Part shown: positions 48,345 to 57,884 of the stretch, in pieces | Layout of the letters: every line of letters begins with the position of its first letter | Numbering within the stretch: position 1 is the stretch's first letter | Assembly (NCBI GenBank): GCA_905221605.1 | Contig: CAJNDS010000008.1 | Span: 80,001-144,000, forward strand | Reading direction: 5' to 3' | Length of the DNA stretch: 64,000 bases | DNA from: Symbiodinium natans | Lineage: Eukaryota > Sar > Dinophyceae > Suessiales > Symbiodiniaceae | The notes under the pieces: generated by a model | Told to the model about the DNA's origin: nothing | Database searches by the model: none | The model's input: only the letters and a program-made list of their open reading frames with translations | Translations under genes and position numbers: made by a program

Positions 48345-48584
48345 AGGACCCGAGATTGGGCCCTTATTCCCCCTTTTTGGCGGGTTTAGGGTTTAGGGTT
48401 TAGGGTTTAGGGTTTAGGGTTTAGGGTTTAGGGTTTAGGGCTTAGGATGGTTTAGGGTTCAGGGCTACTAGGACAGATAGTAGGCCCTTGTTCCCTTTTT
48501 TTAGGGTTTAGGTTCCCTTATAAGCCCCGTTAAACCAAAAAGGGCACGCTTTGTTTTGCTCCCAGGTTATTCTCGGGTCTAGTT
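48345..48584. mobile_element. Family H element with internal TTTAGGG array
   Basis: Inverted ends CTAGGACCCGAGA and TCTCGGGTCTAG; eight-unit array at 48385-48442. Confidence 0.82.
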
Positions 48585-48621
48585 TCTGTCTGAAGTTCTA
48601 GGCCATGTCTCAGTCCGGGCT

Positions 48622-48748
48622 TATATGAAGCAGGGTTTATATTACTGTTCTTGGTGAGTGTATATAAGGTTCCTTTTTAAATACTGGTGAGTGCATATAT
48701 TGGGTGTCCTTTTGGGGGTACAAGAAATATATACCCTACGTCATATAG
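48622..48748. mobile_element. Family S element without array (empty site)
   Basis: Collinear with 24134-24320; reads CAAGAAATATATACCCTACG where the other copy has 58 bp of CCCTAAA. Confidence 0.9.
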
Positions 48749-48929
48749 GCTTCTATAATTCCCCGAAGCCCCTTCCCACTCCCATTTCGGAGTGTGCAAA
48801 ACCCACCAATGACCAATGGGTCAGGGTATAGGAAATTAGAAATCTTAGGAATTTTAAAAGTTTAGCAAGTTTACAAAATTTCGGAAGAAGTTTTGGGTCT
48901 CTGGAAAGTTAATCTTGGGAGGACAGTGT

Positions 48930-48990
48930 CTCAGCTGCCCAGCCCACGTCGACGGACACCACTACTGCAGTCAAAGCTGCCGTGAAGCCC
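48930..48990 (+). CDS. Exon candidate, possible zinc-binding fragment
   Basis: One frame reads CLSCPAHVDGHHYCSQSC, a C-x2-C ... C-x3-C spacing reminiscent of MYND fingers; another frame is TSTDTTTAVKAAVKP and stop. Weak. Confidence 0.25.
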
Positions 48991-49193
48991 TAAACCCTAA
49001 ACCCTTAGACCTTAAGCCCTAAACCTCAGAAACCCAAGAAACACCTAAACCTGAAACAAAGCAGGTACCATCTGTAGACTTTAGACCCCTGCACCAAAGT
49101 AAGTACGATTTGTAGAGTTGGAGTTCTAAGGTTACTATCCCTACACCCTAAACCTTGAACCCTGGACCCTGAACCTTGAACCCGAAAACCCCC

Positions 49194-49278
49194 CAAAAGC
49201 TCTCAGCATGTCGACCAGGGCGTCCACCTTCTTGGCCACGCTCCCTCCCAGCAGGCCCGCTTCAAAAGCCAGGGTGCT
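49194..49278 (-). CDS. Exon candidate (minus strand)
   Basis: Minus frame LAFEAGLLGGSVAKKVDALV then DMLRAFG. Strong amphipathic look; same strand as the next segment upstream. Confidence 0.48.
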
Positions 49279-49493
49279 TAAACCCTAAACCCTAAACCCT
49301 AAACCTTAAACCTTAAACCCGAAACCTTAAACCGTAAACCCTAAAGGGCTTTACTGGTAGCACTTTTTCAGGATTTAGGGTTGCAGAGTTTTACGCTCTC
49401 AGGTCCGCGTGTTTAGAGGCGTTTGTTGGTTTAGAATGAGGGGTGTCAGAGTCTGGTTCAGTGGACTGAGTGTTGGGATTAGGGTTTGGGGTT

Positions 49494-49532
49494 TAGGGCT
49501 TAGGGCTTAGGGCTTAGGGCTTAGGGCTTAGG
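49494..49532 (+). repeat. GGGCTTA variant array
   Basis: Six units. Confidence 0.93.
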
Positions 49533-49560
49533 TCGCTGTTGAGGGTTTCGGGCTTAGGGT

Positions 49561-49810
49561 TTGGGTGAAAGATTCCCTGACCTGTCTCCCCGCGATTCCT
49601 CCGTGTGTACGCCAACGCCTGGAAACTTGGGCGCGGCCACGCGAAGCTCAAAGTTGTTGAGGCGACCCGCTGGATGAAGTCGGAGAAGTCCTCCACAATC
49701 ACTTGCTGTCTGGCTACAGAAATGTCACGGCTCATTCGGTCCTCAAGGTCAGGCCGAAACTCGACATAAGCATCAGGCGATCCCACAGGCGTCCCCAAAG
49801 AGAGCGTTCA
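49561..49810 (-). CDS. Exon candidate, about 80 codons (minus strand)
   Basis: Minus frame PVGSPDAYVEFRPDLEDRMS ... QQVIVEDFSDFIQRVASTTL ... SFAWPRPSFQALAYTRRN. Best minus-strand coding signal in the window. Splices plausibly to 49194-49278. No family recognised. Confidence 0.55.
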
Positions 49811-50017
49811 CATAGTGCCGCTGCGCATCTGGCCTGTTCTAATCGAGTGGCGTCTCGTGATGCCGAGACTGTAGACCGTCAATCCTACCCTCAGGAATTT
49901 ACGCTCAGGTGTAGAGTGTAGGGTTTAGGGTTTACTGTGTCAGGGCGTTGGGGTGTCAAGGTTTTCGGAGCGGAAGGCCTCCGCCATATGGAGTATATTC
50001 CTAAGCCCTAAACCCTA

Positions 50018-50121
50018 AGGGTCCATGTTCCTCGTTACTATAGACCTGGGCCATAAAGTACTTCCTACACACGGACTTTTGGGCCCAAGTATTCGATAAT
50101 AAGGTACATGGACCCTTATGA
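50018..50121. mobile_element. Family O inverted-repeat element
   Basis: Ends AAGGGTCCATG and CATGGACCCTT, with CTGGGCC/GGGCCCAAG inner arms. Confidence 0.88.
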
Positions 50122-50323
50122 GGGCAACCCCCATACAAACCCTACAGCCTAGAGCCGAATCAAAAGTGCAGGGGCCCACAAGACTCCAGATGCAGTTGAG
50201 GGTTTCGGATGTAGAGTTTGATCAGGGTTCAGGGTTTAGGGGTTTAGGGTTTAGGGTTTAGGGTCTTTACCCGGTATCCTAAACTAAGCCCATGAGAAAC
50301 TGGAGCCTTGCACCTACAGGGCA

Positions 50324-50363
50324 AAGCCTCTCGTACCCCACGGGGCGCTTACAGGGGTCAGTG
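50324..50363 (+). CDS. Small exon candidate
   Basis: CCTACAG|GGC to GGTCA|GTGAGC; frame GKASRTPRGAYRGQ. Both splice sites good; no family recognised. Confidence 0.38.
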
Positions 50364-50559
50364 AGCACCCGAAAACCCCCACCGGTCTAGGGTTTAGGGT
50401 TTAGGGCTTAGGGTTTAGGGCTATAGGCACCTGAAACCCTAAACCCTAAGCTCTGGGAGGGGTCAGGCTTTTTCCTTGTTGGGGGAAAGGGACTTGACTG
50501 TACTTAGGAATATTTTTACCAGGGGTTTCAGGGTCTAGGGCCCGATCGCCCTGCACCCT

Positions 50560-50800
50560 ATACCCTTCAAACCATAAATCCTAAATCCGAAACCCTCCAA
50601 ACCCTACAAACCCTAAATCCTACAAACCCCGAAACCCTACAACCCCTAGACCCTAGACCCTACAACCCCTAAGCCCGAAAGCCTACAGACCCCTAAACCC
50701 TAAACCCTGCAAACTCCCGAAGCTCTAAACCCTACAAATCCGAAACCCTACACCCTGCAAACCCGAAACCCTGTCATAAACTTCCGAAACCCTACAGTAC
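50560..50800 (-). repeat. Degenerate CCCTACA/CCCTAGA tract
   Basis: Telomere-derived variants, no gene. Confidence 0.85.
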
Positions 50801-50810
50801 ACAAAGCCCC

Positions 50811-51042
50811 ACTTGGAGGTTCATGGTACTTAGTAACCAATTATTATCGTCCTTATGACCCACTTATGCGCCCCTTAAGTGCCCTAACATGGTGATAAGT
50901 ACAGTTATAAGCACAGTAAAACCCCTAAACCCCCAAAAACGATCCTAAACCCTAAACCCTAAACCCTAAACCCTAAACCCTAAACCCTAAACCCTAAACC
51001 CTTCAGTGCCGTAACATGGTTAGTAAGTACCATGAAGCTCCA
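50811..51042. mobile_element. Family Q element with internal CCCTAAA array
   Basis: Ends ACTTGGAGGTTCATGGTACT and AGTACCATGAAGCTCCAAG; array of nine units at 50942-51003. Confidence 0.88.
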
Positions 51043-51049
51043 AGCAGAA

Positions 51050-51115
51050 GCTGCGCGTCACCAGGGACTCGGCAAACAGCACCGCGACGCTTCAGATCGC
51101 TGCGAGGCTGGGGCC
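51050..51115 (+). CDS. Exon candidate
   Basis: After CCAAGCAG, frame KLRVTRDSANSTATLQIAAR. A second frame is open too. Followed by a 29-30-bp exon-edge repeat. Confidence 0.4.
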
Positions 51116-51144
51116 ATGGCTTTTCATAGCCTCCCTTAGGGTAG

Positions 51145-51315
51145 GGTTTAGGGTTTAGGGTTTAGGGTTTAGGGTTTAGGGTTTAGGGTTTAGGGTTTAG
51201 GGTTTAGGGTTTAGGGTTTAGGGTTTAGGGTTTAGGGTTTAGGGTATAGGCTCTAGGGTCTAGGGTCTAGGGTCTAGGGTTTAGGGTCTAGGGTTGAGGG
51301 TTTAGGGTTTAGGGC
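51145..51315 (+). repeat. TTTAGGG array between 29-bp direct repeats
   Basis: About 24 units with TCTAGGG variants. GGGCCATGGCTT...CTTAGG occurs at 51111-51140 and 51412-51440. Confidence 0.96.
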
Positions 51316-51976
51316 CATCTTAGTGGCTCAAAACCCAACTTTTCATCAACTGTTGGGCTTCTTAAAAGGTAGTTTATTCTGAAAGTTTCAACTTTTATTT
51401 CCCTGGGTTTTGGGCCATGGCTTCTCATAGCATCCTTAGGAGGGATCAGAGTTTAGGGTTTAGGGCTTAGGGTTTGGGGTTGAGGGTTTGGGGTTAGGGT
51501 TTGGGCTTTAGGGTTTGGGGTTTGGGGCTTTGGGTTTTGGGCTTGGGGTTTAGGGTGTTTTTTTGTGAATATCGCACCCAAAGGAAGATTAAAAGCATTC
51601 TTCTTACGAAGGTTCTAAGGGGATGTTTGGGCTGGGCTTCTTTAGGGTTTGGGGTTTAGGCTTGTGGGGTTCAGAGGTTGGGGTTTAGGCATTGGGTCTT
51701 GGGGTTTCGGGTTCGGGGCCTTACGTTTGAGGGTTTCGGGCTCAGGGTGTGGGGTTTTCGGTTGAGGGTTTAAGGTTTGGGGTTGCTATGGGTTAGGATC
51801 CAACAGCTGCAACCCAGAGTCCTGCCTCGATTATATTATTTCGCGGTTTTTTTCCGCAACTGAAAATTGGTTTTTTTGATAGCTGATACAATCTCAAATA
51901 TTGGATCCTGAGTTCTAGTACTTCATATAAAACGCCACAAATCTAAATGGTTTATGATTTATGATTTATGATTATA

Positions 51977-52077
51977 TATTGGGATGTTCACCCTTGTACG
52001 AACAGTCCTGAATGGGGACTAATAGGGGTAGTATGATCCGCATTAAGGACTGTTAGCACAAGGGCGGAACATCCCAA
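51977..52077. mobile_element. Family I inverted-repeat element
   Basis: Ends TTGGGATGTTCACCCTTGTA and CAAGGGCGGAACATCCCAA. Confidence 0.88.
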
Positions 52078-52287
52078 ATTCTATAATCGTTCTATTGGGA
52101 TTCTGACCCGAACCCTCAAAGCTCCGCTGCCAGGACCAGTGACTCAGCCTGCGGCCCAGCACTCCAAGAGGGTGTCGCATGGTATAGCTTGAGGGTGTAG
52201 GGCTTGGGGGTTTAGGGTTTAGGGTTTAGGATTTAGGGTTTAGGGTTTAGGATTTAGGGTTTAGGGAAATTTCGGGTTAAGGTTTCG

Positions 52288-52347
52288 GGCTTAGGGTTTG
52301 GGGTTTCTTCTTCAAGGGGCTTAGGGTTTGGGGTTTCTTCTTCAAGG
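52288..52347 (+). repeat. Two tandem copies of a 30-bp unit
   Basis: GGGTTTGGGGTTTCTTCTTC in each copy. Confidence 0.9.
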
Positions 52348-52433
52348 CACGTATACTCATCTACTGAATCAAAACATCTACAAGGGCGACCTCTTTGTAG
52401 ATCAACCAGAGATATGTGGTAGGGAACTTGGGG
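52343..52433 (+). CDS. Exon candidate
   Basis: Frame GTYTHLLNQNIYKGDLFVDQ and PEICGRELG. No family recognised. Confidence 0.42.
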
Positions 52434-52685
52434 TTTGCACCGGGAGGGGGGGGGGGGAGCGGGGTGGGGAACCCTAAACCCCTAGAAGCCTAAATCCTTA
52501 ACCCTAAACCCGAAACCCTAAACCCTAAACCCTACTCCCTAAAACCCGAAAAGTCCCAGCTTCAGGGCCTTTTGGTCAGCAGGTTAAAGTCACTGCTGAT
52601 GCTTCCTTGGGAATGGCATAGCAAAAAATGAGGCTTGGGACGTTCATGGCAAGGGCTCTTGGGGTTGACGGGTTTGTGTTTAGGG

Positions 52686-52829
52686 TTACTTGAAGGTTCA
52701 TGGTACTTACTGGGCTTATAACCCTACTTATAATTGGGATAACCCCTATAAGGCCCTTTAGGGGTTTTGTAAGTAGGGTTATAAGTACAGTTATAATTGG
52801 TTAGTTAGTACCATGAACCTTGAAGTAGT
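52686..52829. mobile_element. Family Q element without array
   Basis: Ends ACTTGAAGGTTCATGGTACT and AGTACCATGAACCTTGAAG. Confidence 0.88.
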
Positions 52830-52831
52830 GC

Positions 52832-52935
52832 TGAAGAGCGCCGGTTGCCCCGGTGCGTTTTCCGCCTACCCTGCATCCCAGCTTGTGGATGTCACCTTAT
52901 ATATGCTTGAATCACCTTCTTCAGTTAGAGGTAGT
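52832..52935 (+). CDS. Exon candidate directly after a Q element
   Basis: Frame VLKSAGCPGAFSAYPASQLV then DVTLYMLESPSSVRG, donor AGAG|GTAGTG. The acceptor is the element's own end. Confidence 0.5.
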
Positions 52936-52980
52936 GTTTAGGGTTGAGGGTTTAGGGTTTAGGGTTTTGGTTTGGGGGTT

Positions 52981-53070
52981 CCGTTTGCTTCATTCCCGAC
53001 GAAGCACCATGAAGCAGAGCGCGTTTCTGGACTTTGCGCGGCGACCTGCCGTGATCAAGCATGTTCCTAA
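52981..53070 (+). CDS. Exon candidate
   Basis: Frame RRSTMKQSAFLDFARRPAVI then KHVP. No family recognised. Confidence 0.42.
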   Translation, partial: PFASFPTKHHEAERVSGLCAATCRDQACS

Positions 53071-53313
53071 CCCTAAACCCTAAACCCTACACCCTAAACC
53101 CTAACCCTAAACCCTATGGAACAAATGATGCCTGCGTCCTAAAACCCCAAATTTATAAGCCCAATCCTATATGTTCAGTTCTCCCTTTTTTGGGGTGCTC
53201 TGAATATTTGTGGCCACCTTAAAATGGTAACTCCAAACAAAAGGGACCCTAACGTAGAGAATCCTCATATCTAAGCCCCTAAACCCCATCTAAACTATCT
53301 GCATCATGGATTT

Positions 53314-53471
53314 CTCATGGACTTACCCCCCCCTTGGTTCCCCCCATAAACATCCTGAATTAGGCTTAATTAATTGGGGGGAACCTAGGGGGGTAGTAGC
53401 CCTAAACCCTAAACCCTAAACCCTAAACCCCAAAAGTAGTGTAGAGGGTGGTAGTAGGGGAAGCCATGACT
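53314..53471. mobile_element. Family X element with CCCTAAA array
   Basis: Ends CATGGACTTACCCCCCC-like and GTAGTAGGGGAAGCCATG-like; array of five units at 53400-53432. Fuller inverted ends are seen at 62770-62919. Confidence 0.65.
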
Positions 53472-53476
53472 GCAGG

Positions 53477-53531
53477 TGTCCACCTTACCGCGGGCAGCTG
53501 CGTCATCGCCGGAGAGGACAGAGATGATAGG
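53477..53531 (+). CDS. Small exon candidate with good splice sites
   Basis: ACTGCAG|GTG to GATAG|GTAAAG. Two frames open: VSTLPRAAASSPERTEMI or AGVHLTAGSCVIAGEDRDD. Confidence 0.42.
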
Positions 53532-53552
53532 TAAAGCCTTTACACCCTAAAT

Positions 53553-53655
53553 TAGGGTTAGGGTTTAGGGTTTAGGGTTTAGGGTTTAGGGTTTAGGGTT
53601 TAGGGTTTAGGGTTTAGGGTTTAGGGTTTAGGGTTAGGGTTTAGGGTTTAGTGTT
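53553..53655 (+). repeat. TTTAGGG array
   Basis: About 14 units. Confidence 0.96.
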
Positions 53656-53692
53656 TTGGGTTTAGCGTTTGGGTTTAGGATTTGTAGTTCTT

Positions 53693-53790
53693 GGGATGTT
53701 CCCCCTTATACGAACAATCTTTCATAGGGATTATCGTGCCTATTATCATCCCTATTAAGGACTGTTAGTATAAGGGGGAACATCCCACCC
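53693..53790. mobile_element. Family I inverted-repeat element
   Basis: Ends TTGGGATGTTCCCCCTTATA and TATAAGGGGGAACATCCCA, nearly perfect. Confidence 0.9.
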
Positions 53791-54016
53791 CTAAATGCCC
53801 TAGGACTGTGTTTCGTGACTTCTTGTGATTACTTGTGGGGTTTTCGGTTTCGGTTTCAGGGGTTTAGAGTGTTAGGGGTGTAGGGGCTGTCGGGTTCAGT
53901 GTCCTGGTGCAACAAGGCTTTCGTACCCTGAATCCAGGATCCTGAGTCTTGAGTCGCAAACCCTAACCCGAAGAAGCATTTAGGGTTTAGGGTTTAGGGT
54001 TTAGGGTTTAGGGTTT

Positions 54017-54112
54017 AGGATCCTGGATCCTAAGTCGTGTAAACCCTAAGCCCTACATCCCAAGGGATCCTGGGTCCTAAGTCGTATAAACCCTAAGCCC
54101 TGCATCCCAAGA
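54017..54112 (+). repeat. Two tandem copies of a 48-bp unit
   Basis: GGATCCTGGATCCTAAGTCG and GGATCCTGGGTCCTAAGTCG. Confidence 0.9.
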
Positions 54113-54262
54113 CCTTCGACTTGTTCTTCCGTCAACTGGGCGCCAGTCACTGACTGCTCTCCAGCAGTAAATTAGAGTCATGATGCAATGCCATCTTGCC
54201 TGGAGCAAACTCTTGGAAGCAAGTGGCTGAACGACAACGCCTTCCTCGTCTTTGCTCAAGAG
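54108..54262 (+). CDS. Exon candidate, strand unresolved
   Basis: Plus frames TFDLFFRQLGAS and AMPSCLEQTLGSKWLNDNAF (then LVFAQE) look coding; a 60-codon minus frame covers the same DNA. Confidence 0.38.
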
Positions 54263-54264
54263 TA

Positions 54265-54410
54265 GGGTTTAGGGTTTAGGGTTTAGGGTTCAGGGTTCAG
54301 GGTTTAGGGTTTAGTGTCTAGGGTCTAGGGTCTAGGGTCTAGGGTGTAGGGTTTAGGGCTTAGGGTCTCGGGTTTAGGGTTTAGGGTTTAAGGTTTAGGG
54401 TTTAGGAACA
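54265..54410 (+). repeat. TTTAGGG array with TCTAGGG block
   Basis: About 20 units. Confidence 0.95.
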
Positions 54411-54429
54411 GCCGGTCTCTCTTGACAGG

Positions 54430-54622
54430 CAGGGCGTTTTCAGTGGTCTGGTGGTTCCTGGTGCACCGGGGAGCTACCAGTACTTCAGCAGGTCAAGCTC
54501 GACGCTGGCGTTCTCCACCTGGAGGCCGACGTCCATGCCGCCCGAGCCGATCTGCGGCAAAGCTTTGCTGCGGCAAACCGCGGTGGGGAGCGCAAGGCGA
54601 ATCCCTTCAGGGGCGCCACGAA
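54430..54622 (+). CDS. Exon candidate, 64 codons, helical
   Basis: After TCTCTTGACAG, one frame runs GRFQWSGGSWCTGELPVLQQ then VKLDAGVLHLEADVHAARAD and LRQSFAAANRGGERKANPF. Heptad-like coiled coil in the middle. Two other plus frames are open but less balanced. Confidence 0.52.
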
Positions 54623-54634
54623 AGCCCTAAGCCC

Positions 54635-54735
54635 TAAGCCCCAAACCCTAAACCCCAAACCCTAAACCCCAAACCCCAAACCCCAAACCCTAAACCCTAA
54701 ACCCTGCAACCCTAAGCCCTAAACCCTAAACCCTT
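54635..54735 (-). repeat. CCCTAAA/CCCCAAA array
   Basis: About 14 units. Confidence 0.95.
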
Positions 54736-54738
54736 AAA

Positions 54739-54832
54739 AAAACTCGAAGAAGGCTCTGGGTCCCCAATGCCCTGATGGGAGGTCTGCGAGTCCGAACCCA
54801 GCCGGAACTGGGGGCCGTCTCCCAAGGCCCGT
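54739..54832 (+). CDS. Exon candidate
   Basis: Frame RRRLWVPNALMGGLRVRTQP then ELGAVSQGP, running into GTTTAGGG. No family recognised. Confidence 0.42.
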
Positions 54833-55069
54833 TTAGGGTTTAGGGTTTAGAATTTAGGGTTTCGGGTTTAGGGTTTAGGACGGACCGGATCGGAGGGGTT
54901 GAGGGTTTTGGGTTTTAGGGTTTGGGGTTTCGGGTTTAGGGTTTTGGGCTTCAGGGTTAGGGTTTTCGGGTTTTGGGGTTTAGGGTATAGGGTTTTCGGA
55001 TTTAGGGCGCAGGGTTTTGAGGTTCAGGGCTAGAGCCCCTAAACCTTAACAAAAACACCCTAAATCCTA

Positions 55070-55203
55070 AACCCTGAACCCTACACCCTGAACCCTAAAC
55101 CCAAAACTCTAAACTCTAAACCCTAAACTCTAAACCCTAAACCCTAAACCCTAAACCCTAAACCCTGAACCCTAAACCCTAAACTCTAAACCCTAAACCC
55201 TAT
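55070..55203 (-). repeat. CCCTAAA array with variants
   Basis: About 19 units. Confidence 0.95.
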
Positions 55204-55329
55204 AGACCTTATCTTCGACCCTCAACGCACCTCCAGGCTTAGAGCCCGGCTTCTCTTTGCAGCCTTACTTCATTGCTGAGTAGGCACCTTCATCTTTTCA
55301 GGGCTTACAATGTAGAGTTTAGGGCTCAG

Positions 55330-55442
55330 GGTTTAGGGTTTAGGGTTCGGGTTTAGGGTTTAGGGTTTAGGGTTTAGGGTTTAGGGTTTAGGGTCTAGGG
55401 TCTAGGGTTTAGGGTTTAGGGTTTAGGGTTTAGGGTTTAGGG
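55330..55442 (+). repeat. TTTAGGG array
   Basis: About 16 units. Confidence 0.96.
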
Positions 55443-55661
55443 TGGAGCTGAGCCAGTAAGTTACACTTGCTCGAGTTCCCCGACGCATAGGCGACATGAA
55501 AATCCCAAACCGTAAACCCTCAAAACCGTCCCTAGACCCTAAACCCTAAACCCCAAAACCCCAAACCCCTAAACCCCAAAACTCTAATTCCCAAATCCCT
55601 GAACCCCAAAACCCTAAAACCCTAAAACCCTAATCACCCTAAACCCCTTTTAAGAGATATG

Positions 55662-55765
55662 CCCACCCTGCGGAGGGTCTTGGCGAGACAGCAGGCAACG
55701 CAAGCTTTGGCGACTCGGCAGTCCCTTTGTGTTTTAAGAAGCCACGTGGGGGTTTTTCACTAAAC
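55662..55765 (+). CDS. Exon candidate, organelle-presequence-like frame
   Basis: ATG frame MPTLRRVLARQQATQALATR, Arg-rich and free of acidic residues. A second frame (AHPAEGLGETAGNASFGDSA) is also open. Confidence 0.33.
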
Positions 55766-55963
55766 TTTAGGGTTCAAAGTTTAGGGTTTACGGGTTAGGG
55801 CTTCAAGTAAGGGTTTATCGAAAGTTTCGTCCCCTAAGCCCTAAACCCTAAACCCTAAACCCTTAACCCTTAACCCTTAACCCTTAACGCTAAACCCTTC
55901 CCCAACCCTAAACCCGAAAGCCGAAAGCCCCTAAGCCCCAAACCCCAAAAGCCCGAAGCCACC

Positions 55964-56014
55964 CAAGATCCCCGCCAATGAGCAGAAATCTGCCTTGAGC
56001 GTGGGGATTTTTGC
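55964..56014 (+). CDS. Small exon candidate with GTAAGG donor
   Basis: Frame KIPANEQKSALSVGIFA then GCT|GTAAGG. No family recognised. Confidence 0.4.
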
Positions 56015-56091
56015 TGTAAGGGTTTTGGGTTTAGGTTTTAGGGTTTAGGGTTTAGGGTTTAGGGTTTAGGGTTTAGGGTAAGGATGTAGAG

Positions 56092-56270
56092 TGGACCTGT
56101 TCATGAAGAGGTTTCCGGGGGGATCTAGCGCAAGCCACCTTCGTGTTTGTGTGTTTTTCGCAATCTCATGGAGGTGTCCGCCATGTGCGAGATGGCGCTT
56201 CTACATTAGCACGAATTCCCTTATCACAGAGCTTGTCAAAAAAACATGTTCAGGGTTGAACGCTAAACCC
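56092..56270 (+). CDS. Exon candidate, 58 codons
   Basis: Frame DLFMKRFPGGSSASHLRVCV ... CPPCARWRFYISTNSL. Ends at a Q element. No family recognised. Confidence 0.4.
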
Positions 56271-56271
56271 T

Positions 56272-56653
56272 GCTTGAAGGTTCATGGATACTCAGCAGAG
56301 CGCAGAGGAGCCGGAGTGGCACACGGTGCCGAGGCACCTGCTGAAGCAGCCGCCATGGAAGCCGAGGCACAGCAGGGCCCGACGGCTACACGCTACCAGG
56401 AGCACCCGGCATGGTGGGAGTGCGCCCTGGACGAGTATCTGGCCGAGCCCGAAGAGGAGCGGCCCCTCAGCGCCGCGGAGGTCGTGCCGGAAGCACCGCC
56501 CTCGCCGGGTGCGACCTATAATGTCCTTAGAGGACTGACGGGGCTTATAAGTACAGTTATAATTGGGGTTGTGAATACCCTGAGCCCTAAACCCTAAAAC
56601 CCTCAATCCTCAGCCCTAAACTGCTTTGAGAAGTACCCATGAACGTCCAAGTA
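56272..56653 (+). mobile_element. Family Q element carrying a GC-rich coding-like insert
   Basis: Left end TGCTTGAAGGTTCATGGATA and right end AAGTACCCATGAACGTCCAA are inverted; the right interior TTATAAGTACAGTTATAATT matches 52686-52829. Between them lies 56285-56520, GC-rich, with a frame PAWWECALDEYLAEPEEERP and flanks; other Q copies lack it. Confidence 0.72.
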
Positions 56654-56721
56654 ATGCAGAACTGCTGGGGCTTTCACTTTCGAGAGCCAAGCTGGTGTTC
56701 TGCGGACTGGTCCTATTGTAC
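56650..56721 (+). CDS. C-terminal exon candidate
   Basis: Frame ELLGLSLSRAKLVFCGLVLL then Y and TGA, after AATGCAG-type acceptor. Hydrophobic tail. Confidence 0.42.
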
Positions 56722-56868
56722 TGAACCCTGAACCCTGAACCCTGAACCCTGTACCCTGAACCCTGAACCCTGAACCCTGAACCCTGAACCCTGAACCCTG
56801 AACCCTGAACCCTGAACCCTGAACCCTGAACCCTGAACCCTGAACCCTGAACCCTGAACCCTGAACCG
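56722..56868 (-). repeat. CCCTGAA variant array
   Basis: About 20 copies of CCCTGAA, almost pure: a telomere variant fixed across the whole array. Confidence 0.97.
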
Positions 56869-56996
56869 AACCCTATCCTGATACGACGAGGGGTGTGGCT
56901 GAGAAGGGGAAGTAGGGAGGCAGGAGGCAGGGAGCAGCGCTTGGTAGGATGGAGAGGGTGCGCGGCGGTCTGGGTTTGAGGTTTGAGGTTTCGGTT

Positions 56997-57078
56997 TAGG
57001 GTTCAGGGTTCAGGGTTCAGGGTTTAGGGTTTAGGGTTTAGGGTTTAGGGTTTAGGGTTTAGGGTTTAGGGTTTAGGG
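56997..57078 (+). repeat. TTTAGGG array
   Basis: About 11 units, first three TTCAGGG. Confidence 0.96.
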
Positions 57079-57085
57079 GGTAGGG

Positions 57086-57197
57086 TTCTGGCACCCCAAG
57101 AACCCCTCCTCTGCCGTTCGCCGCGGCCTGCAAAGGCGTCGAGCCAACCTGATGCGATCGAGGCTGACTGCGTTGGGAAGAATGTTGACTTGGGGGT
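57086..57197 (+). CDS. Exon candidate
   Basis: 37-codon frame APQEPLLCRSPRPAKASSQP then DAIEADCVGKNVDLG. A second frame is open. No family recognised. Confidence 0.4.
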
Positions 57198-57224
57198 TTA
57201 CTTCAGGGGTTATGTAGGGGCTTA

Positions 57225-57268
57225 GGGTTTAGGGTTTAGGGTTTAGGGTTTAGGGTTTAGGGTTTAGG
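57225..57268 (+). repeat. TTTAGGG array abutting an F element
   Basis: Six units; the last merges into GGGGTAGCCCAGTGG, so the F element's usual CTTG terminus is replaced by telomere DNA. Confidence 0.93.
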
Positions 57269-57372
57269 GGTAGCCCAGTGGTACCCTTTTCCCTTTTTTT
57301 GGTTCAAGGTTCCCTTATCAAGTAACCAACAAAAGGGTGCCCGTATTGAAAGGTGGTTACTGGGCAACCAAG
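57268..57372 (+). mobile_element. Family F element, left terminus truncated
   Basis: GTAGCCCAGTGGTACCC to GGTTACTGGGCAACCAAG. Confidence 0.8.
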
Positions 57373-57394
57373 TTGAGGTGAGCCCACACCTACA

Positions 57395-57505
57395 AGGACC
57401 CGGAGTAGGCCCTTATTTCCTTTTTAGGGTTGGGCGTTCCTGTTTAATCCCCTTAAACCCAAAAAGGGCACCCGGTTTATTCCTAGGTTACTCCTGGGTC
57501 TAGCC
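57395..57505 (+). mobile_element. Family H element
   Basis: GGACCCGGAGTAGGCCC to TTACTCCTGGGTCTAG. Confidence 0.75.
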
Positions 57506-57548
57506 CAAACCCTAAACCCTAAACCCTAAACCCTGAACCCCAAACCCC

Positions 57549-57614
57549 ACACCAATGAACTCTACCAGAAGCTGCTGGAAGCACAACCCTCTCATGAAGG
57601 TTTCGGCTCGGGAG
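57549..57614 (+). CDS. Exon candidate with telomere donor
   Basis: Frame TNELYQKLLEAQPSHEGFGS, ending GGGAG|GGTTTAGGG. No family recognised. Confidence 0.45.
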
Positions 57615-57719
57615 GGTTTAGGGTTTAGGGTTTAGGGTTTAGGGATCAGGGGTTAGGGTTTAGGGGTTAAGGTTCAGGGTTGAGGTTTGAGGGTTTGGGG
57701 TTCAGGGATTTGAGTTTAG

Positions 57720-57880
57720 GGTTTGTATTAGTGGCTTTGTTATGTCGTGTTGTATAGTGTTATCTGTACTATTAGATATCAATAGGTATTATTTGATATC
57801 ATGTGATTTGTCTTCATGCAGTCTTGTATATCATTGTAGTAGGTTATTCTGTGAGAAAGTTATGTTTGGGCTATTTAGTT
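57720..57880. other. AT-rich stretch with a palindrome
   Basis: AGATATCAATAGG...TTTGATATCA hairpin; no gene seen. Ends GTTTAG, a possible acceptor. Confidence 0.6.
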
Positions 57881-57884
57881 TAGG

